Assembly: GCF_016107545.1 (NCBI RefSeq)
Contig: NZ_JABASS010000009.1
Span: 1-64,000 of the forward strand
DNA from: Psychrobacter namhaensis
Lineage (GTDB): Bacteria; Pseudomonadota; Gammaproteobacteria; Pseudomonadales; Moraxellaceae
DNA: 64,000 nt
Direction of reading: 5' to 3'
Both the position numbers and the translations under genes were made by a program. The stretch's first letter is position 1, and every line of letters begins with the position of its first letter. The notes below the pieces were generated by a model. The model did not search any database and was not told where the DNA came from. It was given only the letters and a program-made list of their open reading frames with translations. Positions 36,370 through 45,818 of this stretch are shown one piece after another.

Positions 36370-37569
36370 TTAGCCGAGTCTGCTGCCCAGCTCAGGGAAG
36401 CGCTTTATCATAAATAACATCAGTAGCAGCGCGGCACTCGCGATAGCAGCCCCAACGTAGCCCACACTGGATAAAGAGATATGCGTCACTGCATAACCGC
36501 CGAACAACGCGCCTGTCCCAATTCCTAAATTAATAATGCCTGAGAACATTGACATCAGCATGTCTTGCGCACTCACATCCACCATGATGACTTTGGCTTG
36601 CATAGAGATAATCAGTAGCATGAGCGCGGCCCCCCAAAGTAAGGCAATCAAGCTAAGTGCCCATATCGAGGTCACAGCAAAGAGTAGCGCGAGCATAGAG
36701 ACCAGCATCAGTATCGTCGATATCAGCATCAGCCTAGTGTTAAAACTGTCACCCCAGCGGCTAAATATCACACTACCCAAAATACCTGCGGCACCAAAAA
36801 GTAGCAATACAAAAGTCGCTAGGTTTTCACTGATTGAGCCAACCTGCCGCATGAAAGGCTCGATATAAGAGTAAGCAGTGTAGTGTGCGGTAAAGACGAG
36901 CAAAATCAGTAAATACAAACAGACCAACAATGGATTTTTGAGCAATTCTGGGATCTTTCGAAAAGAGCCTTCAAACATACTAGGCAGGGTTGGCAAGAGC
37001 TTCGCTTGGAGGATAAAGACAATGAGGGCAATGACGCCAATACCGCCAAAGGTCGCGCGCCAGCCAAACCATTGACCAATCAATCGTCCTAAGGGCACAC
37101 CTAGTACCATCGCAAGCGACGTACCCGTCGCCAGCACACTAAGCGCCAACGCTTTTTTACCTTTAGGTGCCACACGTATGGCAATCGCCGCCGTGATTGA
37201 CCAAAATATCGCATGGGACAGTGCAATCCCAACGCGACTGATAAGCAGCACATCAAAACTCCATGCAAACACTGACAGGACATGGCTTGCAATAAAGACG
37301 GCAAAAAGACCTAAGAGCAAACGCTTGCGCTCAAAGCGACTGGTCAGCAGCATCAGCGGCAATGACATCGCAGCGACAATCCAAGCATAAAGCGTCAGCA
37401 TCCAACCTGTCTCTGCCGTGGTGATAGAAAAATCTTGAGCAATGTCACTTAATAAGGCCACAGGGACAAATTCGGTCGTGTTCATAATGAATGCGCTCAC
37501 ACCCATCAAAAAAACTTGAAAATACTGAGTTCGGCGAGCGTCTGAGCTCACCTCAAGGTTGTGTTTCAT
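36370..37569 (-). CDS. MFS sugar efflux transporter (SotB-like)
   Basis: 399 aa major-facilitator protein with twelve predicted helices. The N-terminal FLMGVSAFIMNTTEFVPVALLSDIAQDF and GWMLTLYAWIVAAMSLPLML segments closely resemble SotB/YdeA, an exporter of arabinose and related sugars. The motif A equivalent (TSRFERKRLL) follows TM2. The loop between helices 6 and 7 contains LPTLPSMFEGSFRKIPELLK. Export of sugars or other small compounds is inferred from family membership. Single gene. Confidence 0.85.
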   Translation of the reverse strand: MKHNLEVSSDARRTQYFQVFLMGVSAFIMNTTEFVPVALLSDIAQDFSITTAETGWMLTLYAWIVAAMSLPLMLLTSRFERKRLLLGLFAVFIASHVLSVFAWSFDVLLISRVGIALSHAIFWSITAAIAIRVAPKGKKALALSVLATGTSLAMVLGVPLGRLIGQWFGWRATFGGIGVIALIVFILQAKLLPTLPSMFEGSFRKIPELLKNPLLVCLYLLILLVFTAHYTAYSYIEPFMRQVGSISENLATFVLLLFGAAGILGSVIFSRWGDSFNTRLMLISTILMLVSMLALLFAVTSIWALSLIALLWGAALMLLIISMQAKVIMVDVSAQDMLMSMFSGIINLGIGTGALFGGYAVTHISLSSVGYVGAAIASAALLLMLFMIKRFPELGSRLG

Positions 37570-38138
37570 AAAATCCAGTACAAAGAAGAGGCTAATACAG
37601 CAAAATTAGCTGAAAAGTGGGATAAGACATATAAGGGGGTCAAGAAAGGAGGGAAAGATACCAATTCAAAGGGATAAGTTAAAGTAGTTTTTTGCTAATG
37701 AGCATCGGTTTTCAAGCAAGAAGTAACACAATATAAAAGGAGTGTTGGGGTGTCATGGATAATCCCTGTTCACCTATTGGAGATCAAGAAGGCTGTTTTA
37801 TAACCAGACGCTTGATAGGGTCTGGTATTGTTAACACGCTTTAAAAGTAAGATTAATAATAGTATTGGTTAACAGTAACAACACGAGTAACAGTATTTAT
37901 TTTCTATCATCTGGTATGCTATCATCAGTGAATCACCTATCGTGGGTTTAACAGTTTTGTACCGCTAGCCGTTATGGCAATCTAATGGCGACGGACAAAC
38001 CTTGCAACTTCCAGCACGATATAAAATAACTCTGGTAAAGCGCATGAGCCTGTACTCCGACATCCTCATTTGTGCCTGATTTTATTTGCCTGTTTGGGCT
38101 TATTTCATACTTTTTTGTCGGAGTTACAGGAGTCTAAG
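37570..38138. other. 569-base gap with no recognised gene
   Basis: It lies between the MFS gene (minus) and an unrecognised plus-strand gene. It holds one small hairpin, ACCAGAC / GTCTGGT (37803-37826), without a T-run. Nothing else is convincing. Confidence 0.4.
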
Positions 38139-38786
38139 GTGTTCAATACCAAGAGCCACACGGCCAACCAATCCAAATATACCCGTCGTTATCGTCCGTG
38201 TCATCCTCTGGCGCAATATGCAGTCAATCAAATAGAGGCACTTAAGCTGTGTTCGCAAGACATTGTCAAAGCCATGGGTTATCCTCTAAAGCATACCATA
38301 CCCGCCTGTGATCGCCTGCGGCACGTATTGTCGAACAAGCATCTTGGACTGGATGGCAGCTACATAGACAAATACTTTACAGCCGATGATTTTTTAGCGA
38401 AGCTGTTTGTGGTGCTAGAAATACCTTATGCCCCATTTGCAGAAGACATCGAGCAGATCAAATACAAATTAGCCCATGCCCCCAATCCTTTGCCCCAATA
38501 TAACTTACGAGCGGATGTGGATTTTCACTTTACTAGCGGGGCAAACTGGATGTCTCGCGCCGCCGCATCACGTTTCGCTCAGGTCCATCTACCTCGTGGT
38601 TTTGCCAAACTGGATGAGGCAGAGCGGGAGTCGATAGTACAAGAAGGTATTTGTGAGCACTATCAGCAGTATGAAGGGCATTTGCCGTATGACGGGAGAA
38701 TCAAAGGCTATCGACTGACTACTGAACAAAATAATACAGTGGTGGATAGAGTGACGTACGGCCTACCAAAATCTAGTGGTGTGTAA
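38139..38786 (+). CDS. hypothetical protein
   Basis: 215 aa protein I do not recognise. I start it at GTG 38139, because AGGAG lies six bases upstream; the open frame reaches a GTG at 38070. The first ~60 residues are basic (YTRRYRPCHPLAQYA) and include SQDIVKAMGYPLKHTIPACDRLRHVL, which has the look of a helix-turn-helix. The rest is mixed helical, with HFTSGANWMSRAAASRF and an acidic segment before GYRLTTEQ. There is no signal peptide or membrane helix from this start. It could be a DNA-binding protein, but that is a guess. A terminator follows. Confidence 0.55.
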   Translation: MFNTKSHTANQSKYTRRYRPCHPLAQYAVNQIEALKLCSQDIVKAMGYPLKHTIPACDRLRHVLSNKHLGLDGSYIDKYFTADDFLAKLFVVLEIPYAPFAEDIEQIKYKLAHAPNPLPQYNLRADVDFHFTSGANWMSRAAASRFAQVHLPRGFAKLDEAERESIVQEGICEHYQQYEGHLPYDGRIKGYRLTTEQNNTVVDRVTYGLPKSSGV

Positions 38787-38886
38787 GTGCTGTGATTATA
38801 TAAAAGGCCTATTAACTTGAGTGAAGAGATTTTTGTAGATAAGCCATAAAGAGGGTTAGCATAAATACAGACGTTTTAAGCAACAT

Positions 38887-38917
38887 AAAGCTTCACTTTA
38901 TAGTGAGGCTTTTTTTA
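38887..38917 (+). terminator. rho-independent terminator
   Basis: Stem AAGCTTCACT / AGTGAGGCTT (one G-T pair) followed by seven T. It ends the transcript of the hypothetical gene at 38139. Confidence 0.8.
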
Positions 38918-38969
38918 TTGTCAAAGCCAACGTTTTAAGCGATATATTCTATATCTATGCTTTGATTGG

Positions 38970-39605
38970 TCATTCAGGTTTAGAGATTGCCCGCCATAAA
39001 ATCACAAACAGCGCATCGAACTCCGCAATAATGGGCGTCTCTGTCTGACGAATGATATGCATCAGTCCAAGGCGGTTGATAAACCCCATAAACACGTCAA
39101 AAAGTGTATAAAGTGGCACGGTGTCATTTAACACACCACGAGTTTGGCCATCTTCTAATACCGTCAAAAACGCGTCAATCAGCTCTTTGTTCTCATAAAT
39201 AGCGATATTACGAAAGTGTAGCTCTGACACCGAATACAACACCATCACCGCGTCGGGATGGGAGTCGACAAAGTCAAAGCATACCCATAACGTCTTACGC
39301 AGCCGCTCCTCTACGCTATCAATACCTTGCAGATGGTCTATCATTCGTGACGCTAGTCGCCCCAATACTCTGTCCATAATGGTATAAAACAGGGTTTGTT
39401 TGTCGCCAAAGTACTTGTAAAGGGTTTGCAATGAGACATTAGCGGTCTTTGCAATCTGCGCCATGGTGACTTCATTAGCATCAAAACCTGCAAATAGCTT
39501 ACGTACTGCTTTTTCAATGTTGTCCAGCGTGGCAGGGCGCATAGCGGATAAAGGGGATAGGTGCCGGGCCTCAGTGACGCGATCAACCTGACTGGTCGTT
39601 TTCAT
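38970..39605 (-). CDS. TetR family transcriptional regulator
   Basis: 211 aa repressor-type protein. The N-terminal helix-turn-helix is clear: NEVTMAQIAKTANVSLQTLYKYFGDKQTLFYTI-type sequence at about residues 39-70. The C-terminal ligand-binding domain has no recognisable subfamily motif. It is divergent from the acyl-CoA dehydrogenase gene at 39893, and two similar palindromes in the 287-base gap are good operator candidates. The likely effector is an acyl-CoA or related acid from the adjacent beta-oxidation operon. That is inference from arrangement. Confidence 0.9.
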   Translation of the reverse strand: MKTTSQVDRVTEARHLSPLSAMRPATLDNIEKAVRKLFAGFDANEVTMAQIAKTANVSLQTLYKYFGDKQTLFYTIMDRVLGRLASRMIDHLQGIDSVEERLRKTLWVCFDFVDSHPDAVMVLYSVSELHFRNIAIYENKELIDAFLTVLEDGQTRGVLNDTVPLYTLFDVFMGFINRLGLMHIIRQTETPIIAEFDALFVILWRAISKPE

Positions 39606-39693
39606 ACCTTATGCTTCCTGTGTGCTGGTGTGTTTTAGACATTTTCTACTCAAGCCCTAAGCCGCTCAACCAACTTACTACACATACAAAATG

Positions 39694-39709
39694 AGTAATG
39701 AGTATTACC
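39694..39709. promoter_or_regulatory. candidate TetR operator 1
   Basis: AGTAATGAGTATTACC, an imperfect palindrome matching 13 of 16 positions of the site at 39803-39818. It lies nearer the TetR gene, as expected for autoregulation. Confidence 0.5.
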
Positions 39710-39802
39710 ATTGTTGTTTAAGTGGTTGCGCGAGTACGGATACTATCCTAGTATAAGTACTTAGTGTGAGCAATCAACAAGGGTTCATTATCTATTTTTA
39801 AC

Positions 39803-39818
39803 GGTAATATATATTACC
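39803..39818. promoter_or_regulatory. candidate TetR operator 2
   Basis: GGTAATATATATTACC is a perfect 16-base palindrome 75 bases before the acyl-CoA dehydrogenase ATG, where a repressor would block the operon promoter. Confidence 0.6.
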
Positions 39819-39892
39819 ATGAATAGAGCGATTTTCCTTTAGATAAGTTTGGCTTACCCACTACCCATTCACCCTCGTCAAGGAGAGACAAC

Positions 39893-41044
39893 ATGAGTAT
39901 AGAAAAATTCACCCCAAACTGGATGACCGAAGAGCACCAAATGGTTTATGACAGTGCGCTAAAAATGTTTAAAAGTTGGGAGTCAAAGGATGAGCAGTGG
40001 CGCAAAAACGGCATGATTGATCGCACGGCTTGGGAAGAGGCAGGGGCGATGGGGTTTTTGTGCGCATCAATACCAGAAGCGTATGGCGGCGGCGGCGGTG
40101 ACTTTGGTCATGAAGCGGCGCTTCTTTATGCTCAAGCAGAGGCCAATCAATCAGGTTTTGGTGGGACGGTGCATTCAGGTATTGTTGCCCCTTATATCTT
40201 GGCTCATGGTACAGAAGAGCAGAAAAAAGAATGGCTACCTAAGATGGCAACAGGCGAGTATGTGGCCGCGATTGCTATGACTGAACCTGGGACTGGCTCA
40301 GACCTACAAAATATCAAGACTTACGCCGTAAAAGATGGCGAGGACTATATTATCAATGGTTCAAAAACCTTTATCACCAATGGTCAGCATGCCAATCTGA
40401 TTTTGCTGGCTTGCAAGACGGATCGTGATAAAGGCGCTCAAGGTGTCTCACTTATTGTGGTAGAAACCGATAAAGTGACTGGTTTTGAGCGTGGTCGTAA
40501 TCTCGAGAAGATCGGTATGACCTCACAAGACACCTCGGAGTTGTTCTTCAGTAATGTACGTGTGCCTCAAAAGAACCTTTTGGGTACAGTAGAAGGTATG
40601 GGTTTCATTCAGATGATGCAAGAGCTGCCCCGTGAGCGTTTGATCATTGCCATATCAGGGATTGGTGCAATGAAGCTTGCGATCAATTTAACACTAGATT
40701 ACGTTAAAGGCCGAGAAGCCTTTGGCAAGCCAGTTTGGTCATTCCAAAATACGCGCTTTAAGATGGCAGAGTGTTACGCCGATTATCTTGCTGCTAGCAG
40801 TATGTGTGATGCCGCCATCGATGCTATGTTAGAAGGTAAATTAACCGTTCCTCATGCCTCACTGGTTAAGTACTGGGTGACGCAAAAACAATGTGACGTG
40901 ATTGATGAGTGCGTCCAGCTCTTTGGGGGCTATGGCTACATGACAGAGTATCCAATCGCTCGCTTGTATGCCGATGCTCGAGTACAAAAAATCTACGGTG
41001 GCACCAATGAGATTATGAAAGAGCTGGCGTCACGCTTTATGTAA
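39893..41044 (+). CDS. acyl-CoA dehydrogenase
   Basis: Canonical-length (383 aa) FAD-dependent acyl-CoA dehydrogenase, the first step of beta-oxidation. Motifs: MTEPGTGSDLQNIKT (about 128-142), NGSKTFITNGQHANL, the C-terminal REAFGKPVWSFQNTRF and QLFGGYGYMTEYPIARLYADARVQKIYGGTNEI-type sequence. The catalytic Glu, if as in medium-chain relatives, is in the GGTNEI region. GGAG precedes the ATG. It heads a four-gene operon with thiolase, FadB-like and AMACR-like genes under a divergent TetR gene. Confidence 0.93.
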   Translation: MSIEKFTPNWMTEEHQMVYDSALKMFKSWESKDEQWRKNGMIDRTAWEEAGAMGFLCASIPEAYGGGGGDFGHEAALLYAQAEANQSGFGGTVHSGIVAPYILAHGTEEQKKEWLPKMATGEYVAAIAMTEPGTGSDLQNIKTYAVKDGEDYIINGSKTFITNGQHANLILLACKTDRDKGAQGVSLIVVETDKVTGFERGRNLEKIGMTSQDTSELFFSNVRVPQKNLLGTVEGMGFIQMMQELPRERLIIAISGIGAMKLAINLTLDYVKGREAFGKPVWSFQNTRFKMAECYADYLAASSMCDAAIDAMLEGKLTVPHASLVKYWVTQKQCDVIDECVQLFGGYGYMTEYPIARLYADARVQKIYGGTNEIMKELASRFM

Positions 41045-41148
41045 GTGTTTGCCGCCGTTTTTTGGATAAAGTTAGTACGTTTTATGGTTCGTTGAAAATA
41101 AAATTGCGCTAGTTATTGTTGATTGATAAAAGAAAAAAGGGATTTTTT

Positions 41149-42357
41149 ATGACTGAGACCGCTTACATTTATGAGGCTATCCGTACCCCGCGTGGCAAAG
41201 GAAAAAAGGATGGTTCTTTGTATCAGGCATCACCGACTTGGTTGACGCGTACCTTATTAAAAGAGATGCAGCAGCGTCACCACTTGGACACCAGTTTGGT
41301 TGATGATGTGGTGCTTGGGTGTGTGACACCAGTTGGTGAGCAGGGTTCTGATATTGCACGCATCGCGGTTATCGACGCTGGCTGGGCGCAAAGTGTCGCG
41401 GGTCTCACTTTGTCTCGGTTTTGTGCATCAGGCCTTGAGTCTATCAATTTGGCTGCCGCCAAGGTCATGTCAGGCATGGAGGACATGGTGGTGGCAGGTG
41501 GGGTTGAGTCCATGAGCCGCGTACCGATGGGTTCTGATGGTGGCGCTTGGTATATGGACCCTCGGGTCAATGAAGCGACGCATTTTGTGCCGCAAGGGGT
41601 TGGCGCAGATACCATAGCGACGCTCAAAGGCTTTAGCCGTACTGACGTTGATGCCTTTGCCACCGAGTCGCATCGCCGTGCTGCTAATGCGTGGGAGAAA
41701 GGCTACTACGATAAGTCCGTCGTTCCTGTGACGGATATCAATGGCATGATGCTGTTGGACAAAGATGAAACCATCCGTCCTAACACCAATGTTGAGACGT
41801 TAGCGGGACTTAAACCCTCTTTTATTGTGCCAGGAAAAATGGGCTTTGACAGTGTTATCTTGGACAGATATACCACGATTGAGAACGTTGACCACGTGCA
41901 TCATGCTGGCAATTCTTCGGGTATCGTTGATGGGGCCGCTCTGTGTTTGGTCGGTAGTGCCGCTGCCGGTCAAAAAGCAGGCCTTAAACCACGCGCTAAG
42001 ATCACGATGGCATCAGTGATTGGCTCAGAGCCTGCCATTATGCTGACAGGCCCGACGCCCGCTTGCCAAAAAGCCCTCAAAAAAGCGGGTATGCAAGCTT
42101 CAGATATTGACTTATGGGAGATCAATGAGGCGTTCGCTGCGATACCACTGAATACCGCTGATGATTTTGGACTCTCGCTCGATATCGTCAATGTCAATGG
42201 CGGCGCGATCGCCATGGGTCATCCGCTTGGGGCAACAGGTGCCATGCTTATGACGACTGTCCTTGATGAGTTAGAACGCCGTGACCTAAAAACGGCGATG
42301 ATTACTCTATGTGTGGGCGGCGGTATGGGTATTGCGACGATCATTGAGCGTGTCTAG
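41149..42357 (+). CDS. thiolase (acetyl-CoA C-acyltransferase, FadA-like)
   Basis: 402 aa thiolase, cleaving 3-ketoacyl-CoA to acetyl-CoA and a shortened acyl-CoA. It starts at the ATG at 41149, preceded by AGGGA; the open frame to a TTG at 41116 is unsupported. The acylated Cys lies in [10 protein letters not shown] (about residue 90), the His in GHPLGATGA and the second Cys in TLCVGGGMG. An N-terminal [16 protein letters not shown] is typical of the FadA/FadI type. It lies about 100 bases after the acyl-CoA dehydrogenase and 96 bases before the FadB-like gene. Confidence 0.93.
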   Translation: MTETAYIYEAIRTPRGKGKKDGSLYQASPTWLTRTLLKEMQQRHHLDTSLVDDVVLGCVTPVGEQGSDIARIAVIDAGWAQSVAGLTLSRFCASGLESINLAAAKVMSGMEDMVVAGGVESMSRVPMGSDGGAWYMDPRVNEATHFVPQGVGADTIATLKGFSRTDVDAFATESHRRAANAWEKGYYDKSVVPVTDINGMMLLDKDETIRPNTNVETLAGLKPSFIVPGKMGFDSVILDRYTTIENVDHVHHAGNSSGIVDGAALCLVGSAAAGQKAGLKPRAKITMASVIGSEPAIMLTGPTPACQKALKKAGMQASDIDLWEINEAFAAIPLNTADDFGLSLDIVNVNGGAIAMGHPLGATGAMLMTTVLDELERRDLKTAMITLCVGGGMGIATIIERV

Positions 42358-42453
42358 ATCATTGAGCGCGAACAGGTTGATATGCTTTTATTAGCTTGAT
42401 TTGGTTCAGATTGGAAGAGCATTGTAATTAAGGGACTATTCAAAGGACGAAAC

Positions 42454-44655
42454 ATGACTATAAACAATAGTGTAAAAGATGGGGCGAAAGACAGTGTGGA
42501 TTTAATTAATAAGCTGGAAGGTTTTTCTGCCCAACGTGATGACGATGGCATCGTGACTGTCATCATTGATCAAAGTACGCGCAAAATGAATGTCATCGGT
42601 GAGGGTTTTACCGAGGCGTTTGCGGCGATGACAGACAGCTTTATTAACGATGAGTCTGTGACAGGCTTAATCTTGACGTCAGGTAAAGAGACGTTTGTGG
42701 TCGGTGCAGATATCGACCAACTGTCTACCATCAAAACCGCTGAGCAAGCGTTTGAGTTGGCTGAAGATCTGAAAGGTAGTCTGCGTAAACTTGAGACATC
42801 AGGAAAACCAGTCGTTGCAGCGTTGACAGGGACAGCACTTGGCGGTGGTTTAGAGCTTGCCCTAGCGTGTCATTATCGTATTGCAATCGATGCACCTAAA
42901 ATGAAACTGGGACTGCCTGAAGTCAAATTGGGCTTGCTGCCAGGCGGCGGCGGTACTCAGCGTTTACCTCGCCTAGTCGGTATTCAAGTGGCGCTTGAGC
43001 TGATGACGCAAGGCAAAGAGCTGCGCCCAGCCACTGCTAAAGACATGGGTCTGATTGATACCATCGCCACTGACAAAGTAGATATGCTAAAGCAGGCCAA
43101 AGAATGGATTAAGGCCAATCCAAATGCCCAGCAGCCATGGGACAAAAAAGGCTTTAAAATCCCTGGTGGCGATAGCAAGCATCCTCAGGTAGTGCCAGTA
43201 TTTTCAGTGGCGCCAGCCATGGCCAATCAAAAATCGCACGGTAATTATCCAGCGATTACGCACATCATGTCTTGCGTGTTTGAAGGGTGCCTCGTGGATA
43301 TCGACACCGGTCTTGAGATTGAATCGCGTTACTTTGCAGCTTGTGTGCTCTCTGTTGAATCTAAAAACATGATCAGCACGCTATGGACTCAGCTTAACAA
43401 TATTAAAAAAGGTCAGTCGCGTCCTCAAGGGTTTGAGCGCACGCAAACCAAAAAAGTCGGTATTTTGGGCGCTGGTATGATGGGGGCGGGCATTGCTTAT
43501 GTCACTGCCAAAGCGGGCATTGATGTTGTGCTACTAGATACCGAGATAGCAGGGGCGGAAAAAGGCAAAGCGTACTCTGCTAAGATTCTTGATAAAGCCA
43601 CCAGCCGTCAGCGCGCCACTAGAGAGCAAAAACAAGCGCTATTAGATCGTATTAAGCCAACTTTTTCCTATGACGATTTGGCAGACTGTGACCTTATCAT
43701 CGAAGCGGTATTTGAAAATCGAGACATCAAAGCCAAGTGTACGCAGCAAAGCGAAGCCGTCATTGCTAAAACAGCGGTTTTTGCCTCCAATACTTCCACA
43801 CTGCCGATCACTGGACTGGCAAAAGCCAGTACGCGCCCGAACCAGTTCATTGGTCTGCATTTCTTTTCACCCGTTGATAAGATGCCTTTGGTTGAGATTA
43901 TCATGGGCGAGCAAACCGATGATGCGACTTTAGCCAAAGCCTTTGATTATGTGCTGCAAATTGGCAAGACGCCTATCGTGGTAAATGACAGTCGTGGGTT
44001 TTATACCTCGCGTGTGTTTGGCACGTATGTCTCAGAAGGTATCGCCATGTTAGGCGAGGGCGTTCATCCACGCAGTATCGAAGTGGCTGGCACGAAAGCA
44101 GGGATGCCGATGCCGCCACTGGCGTTACAAGATGAGGTGTCATTGAGTCTTGCGCTACACGTTAGTGAACAGCAGCAATTGGATATGGCCGCAGAAGGAA
44201 AGTCAATTCCTGTACGCCCATCGTATGAGATTCTCAAAACACTGGTAAAAGAGTACAACCGCGCAGGCAAAAAGAGCGGCAAAGGCTTTTATGAGTACTC
44301 AGACAATGGCGATAAACACTTATGGCCTGAATTGACGAAACTATACCCACCAAAAACCGAGCAACCACCGCAGCAGGATTTGGTCGATCGGTTGATGTTC
44401 ATCCAAGCCAATGAATCCGCTAAGTGTTATGAAGAAAACGTCGTACGCTCTGTCGCTGATGCCAATATTGGTTCTATTTTTGGTTGGGGCTTTGCGCCAC
44501 ATCAGGGTGGTACGCTACAGTTTATCAATGCCATGGGAATAGACGCGTTTATTGCGCGTAGTCGTGAGCTTGCTGCGACATACGGGGAGCGTTTCGAGCC
44601 TGCTCAGATTTTGTTAGCAATGGCAGACAAAGGCGAGGTGTTCTCAGATGGCTAA
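42454..44655 (+). CDS. FadB/FadJ-like multifunctional enoyl-CoA hydratase / 3-hydroxyacyl-CoA dehydrogenase
   Basis: 733 aa alpha subunit of the fatty-acid oxidation complex. The N-terminal third is a crotonase-fold hydratase/isomerase (GKETFVVGADID oxyanion region, GGGLELALACHYRI, KLGLLPGGGGTQRLPRL). Residues from ~328 form the NAD-binding domain with GILGAGMMGAGIAYV, and a 3-hydroxyacyl-CoA dehydrogenase core with GLHFFSPVDKMPLVEII. The paired C-terminal helical domains complete the fold. It acts with the thiolase just upstream. The CoA-transferase-like gene overlaps its last 8 bases, so translation is coupled. Confidence 0.94.
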   Translation: MTINNSVKDGAKDSVDLINKLEGFSAQRDDDGIVTVIIDQSTRKMNVIGEGFTEAFAAMTDSFINDESVTGLILTSGKETFVVGADIDQLSTIKTAEQAFELAEDLKGSLRKLETSGKPVVAALTGTALGGGLELALACHYRIAIDAPKMKLGLPEVKLGLLPGGGGTQRLPRLVGIQVALELMTQGKELRPATAKDMGLIDTIATDKVDMLKQAKEWIKANPNAQQPWDKKGFKIPGGDSKHPQVVPVFSVAPAMANQKSHGNYPAITHIMSCVFEGCLVDIDTGLEIESRYFAACVLSVESKNMISTLWTQLNNIKKGQSRPQGFERTQTKKVGILGAGMMGAGIAYVTAKAGIDVVLLDTEIAGAEKGKAYSAKILDKATSRQRATREQKQALLDRIKPTFSYDDLADCDLIIEAVFENRDIKAKCTQQSEAVIAKTAVFASNTSTLPITGLAKASTRPNQFIGLHFFSPVDKMPLVEIIMGEQTDDATLAKAFDYVLQIGKTPIVVNDSRGFYTSRVFGTYVSEGIAMLGEGVHPRSIEVAGTKAGMPMPPLALQDEVSLSLALHVSEQQQLDMAAEGKSIPVRPSYEILKTLVKEYNRAGKKSGKGFYEYSDNGDKHLWPELTKLYPPKTEQPPQQDLVDRLMFIQANESAKCYEENVVRSVADANIGSIFGWGFAPHQGGTLQFINAMGIDAFIARSRELAATYGERFEPAQILLAMADKGEVFSDG

Positions 44656-45754
44656 CAGAGAGTTACCAAACCACGGACAGATGCATGAACAAATGACTGA
44701 CTGTCTGCGAGGGTTACGAGTGGTTGATTTGACTCGTAACCTACCCGGACCTTTTGCCACGCGCCTGCTGGCTGATTTGGGGGCAGATATCATCAAAATC
44801 GAACCCACAAATGGTGACTCCGCCAGAGCTTTTGGTGACTTGTTTACCGCCTTAAATCATGGCAAGACCACCGAAAAACATGATTTTCGTGATGCTAAAG
44901 GTATTGAGGCCATTAAAGCCCATCTTAAAGATGCGGATGTCATGTTAGATAGCTTTCGCCCTGGTGTCCTAAAAGGCATGGGCCTAGACGCCCAAACGCT
45001 GCACGCCATCAACCCAAAGCTGGTGATCGCCTCAATCACAGGGTATGGTGTCACAGACAGCACGATGGAAGCTGAGGGCCGCGTCAATCATGACTGGGCC
45101 AATAAAGCAGGCCATGATATTAACTTTATGGCCATGAGCGGTGTCCTTGATCAATTAAAGACCGCCCAAGGTGAGCAGGCCATGCCGAATGTCCAGTTTG
45201 CTGATTTAGCGGGCGGTAGTGATACGGCAGTGATTGCTATACTTGCTGCTGTATTCGCCGCCCAGCGTACCAAAAAAGGTCGTCATATTGCGATCAGTAT
45301 GACCCATAGCTTATATCAGCACATGGTCATGCCAAAGGCAACCGGCGCACTGGTTGAGAGTCTCACAGGTAAGCGTCCCACGCCGCAGCATGACTTTTTG
45401 GGAGGGGCACTGCCTTGCTACCGTTTATACCAAACTGCCGACCATCGTTATATGGCGGTTGGCTCATTGGAGCTAAAGTTCTGGCAAGGACTGTGCGATG
45501 TGCTGGAGTTGCCAGCGCTTAAAGACGTACACTGGCAACGGGGTGTTATGCCGCACATGATTGAGAGCCAGTCGGCAACCAAAACAATCGCAGAAAAATT
45601 TGCCAGTCAAACGCTGGCCTATTGGCAACAAGTCTTTGCCTCGGTTGATGTCTGCGTGACCCCTGTGCTGAGCTTACATGAAGCCAAAGCGCATCCCTTG
45701 TTTGCCCATCAAGATGAGCATGACGCCACATCCGGATGGCAGCAGATTGTATAA
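44648..45754 (+). CDS. CaiB/BaiF family CoA transferase, alpha-methylacyl-CoA racemase-like
   Basis: 368 aa family III CoA-transferase fold. The N-terminal VVDLTRNLPGPFATRLLADLGADIIKIEP is characteristic, and the catalytic Asp is in QFADLAGGSDTA. The C-terminal half is more like alpha-methylacyl-CoA racemase (AMACR) than formyl-CoA or carnitine CoA-transferases, for example in LADLGAD ... GGSDTAVIAILAAVFAAQ. Racemisation of 2-methylacyl-CoA would let the operon handle methyl-branched chains. The ATG at 44648 overlaps fadB by 8 bases; ATGs at 44681 and 44693 are other possible starts. Confidence 0.85.
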   Translation: MANRELPNHGQMHEQMTDCLRGLRVVDLTRNLPGPFATRLLADLGADIIKIEPTNGDSARAFGDLFTALNHGKTTEKHDFRDAKGIEAIKAHLKDADVMLDSFRPGVLKGMGLDAQTLHAINPKLVIASITGYGVTDSTMEAEGRVNHDWANKAGHDINFMAMSGVLDQLKTAQGEQAMPNVQFADLAGGSDTAVIAILAAVFAAQRTKKGRHIAISMTHSLYQHMVMPKATGALVESLTGKRPTPQHDFLGGALPCYRLYQTADHRYMAVGSLELKFWQGLCDVLELPALKDVHWQRGVMPHMIESQSATKTIAEKFASQTLAYWQQVFASVDVCVTPVLSLHEAKAHPLFAHQDEHDATSGWQQIV

Positions 45755-45818
45755 AGAAATGGCTGAGCATCATTACTGATGCAGCACGGGATACCTTTTA
45801 ACTCAACCCTTGATGAGG

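Noticed and set aside
37803-37826. Terminator or small RNA in the 37570-38138 gap
   Set aside because: A small hairpin exists but has no T-run, no promoter and no other support.
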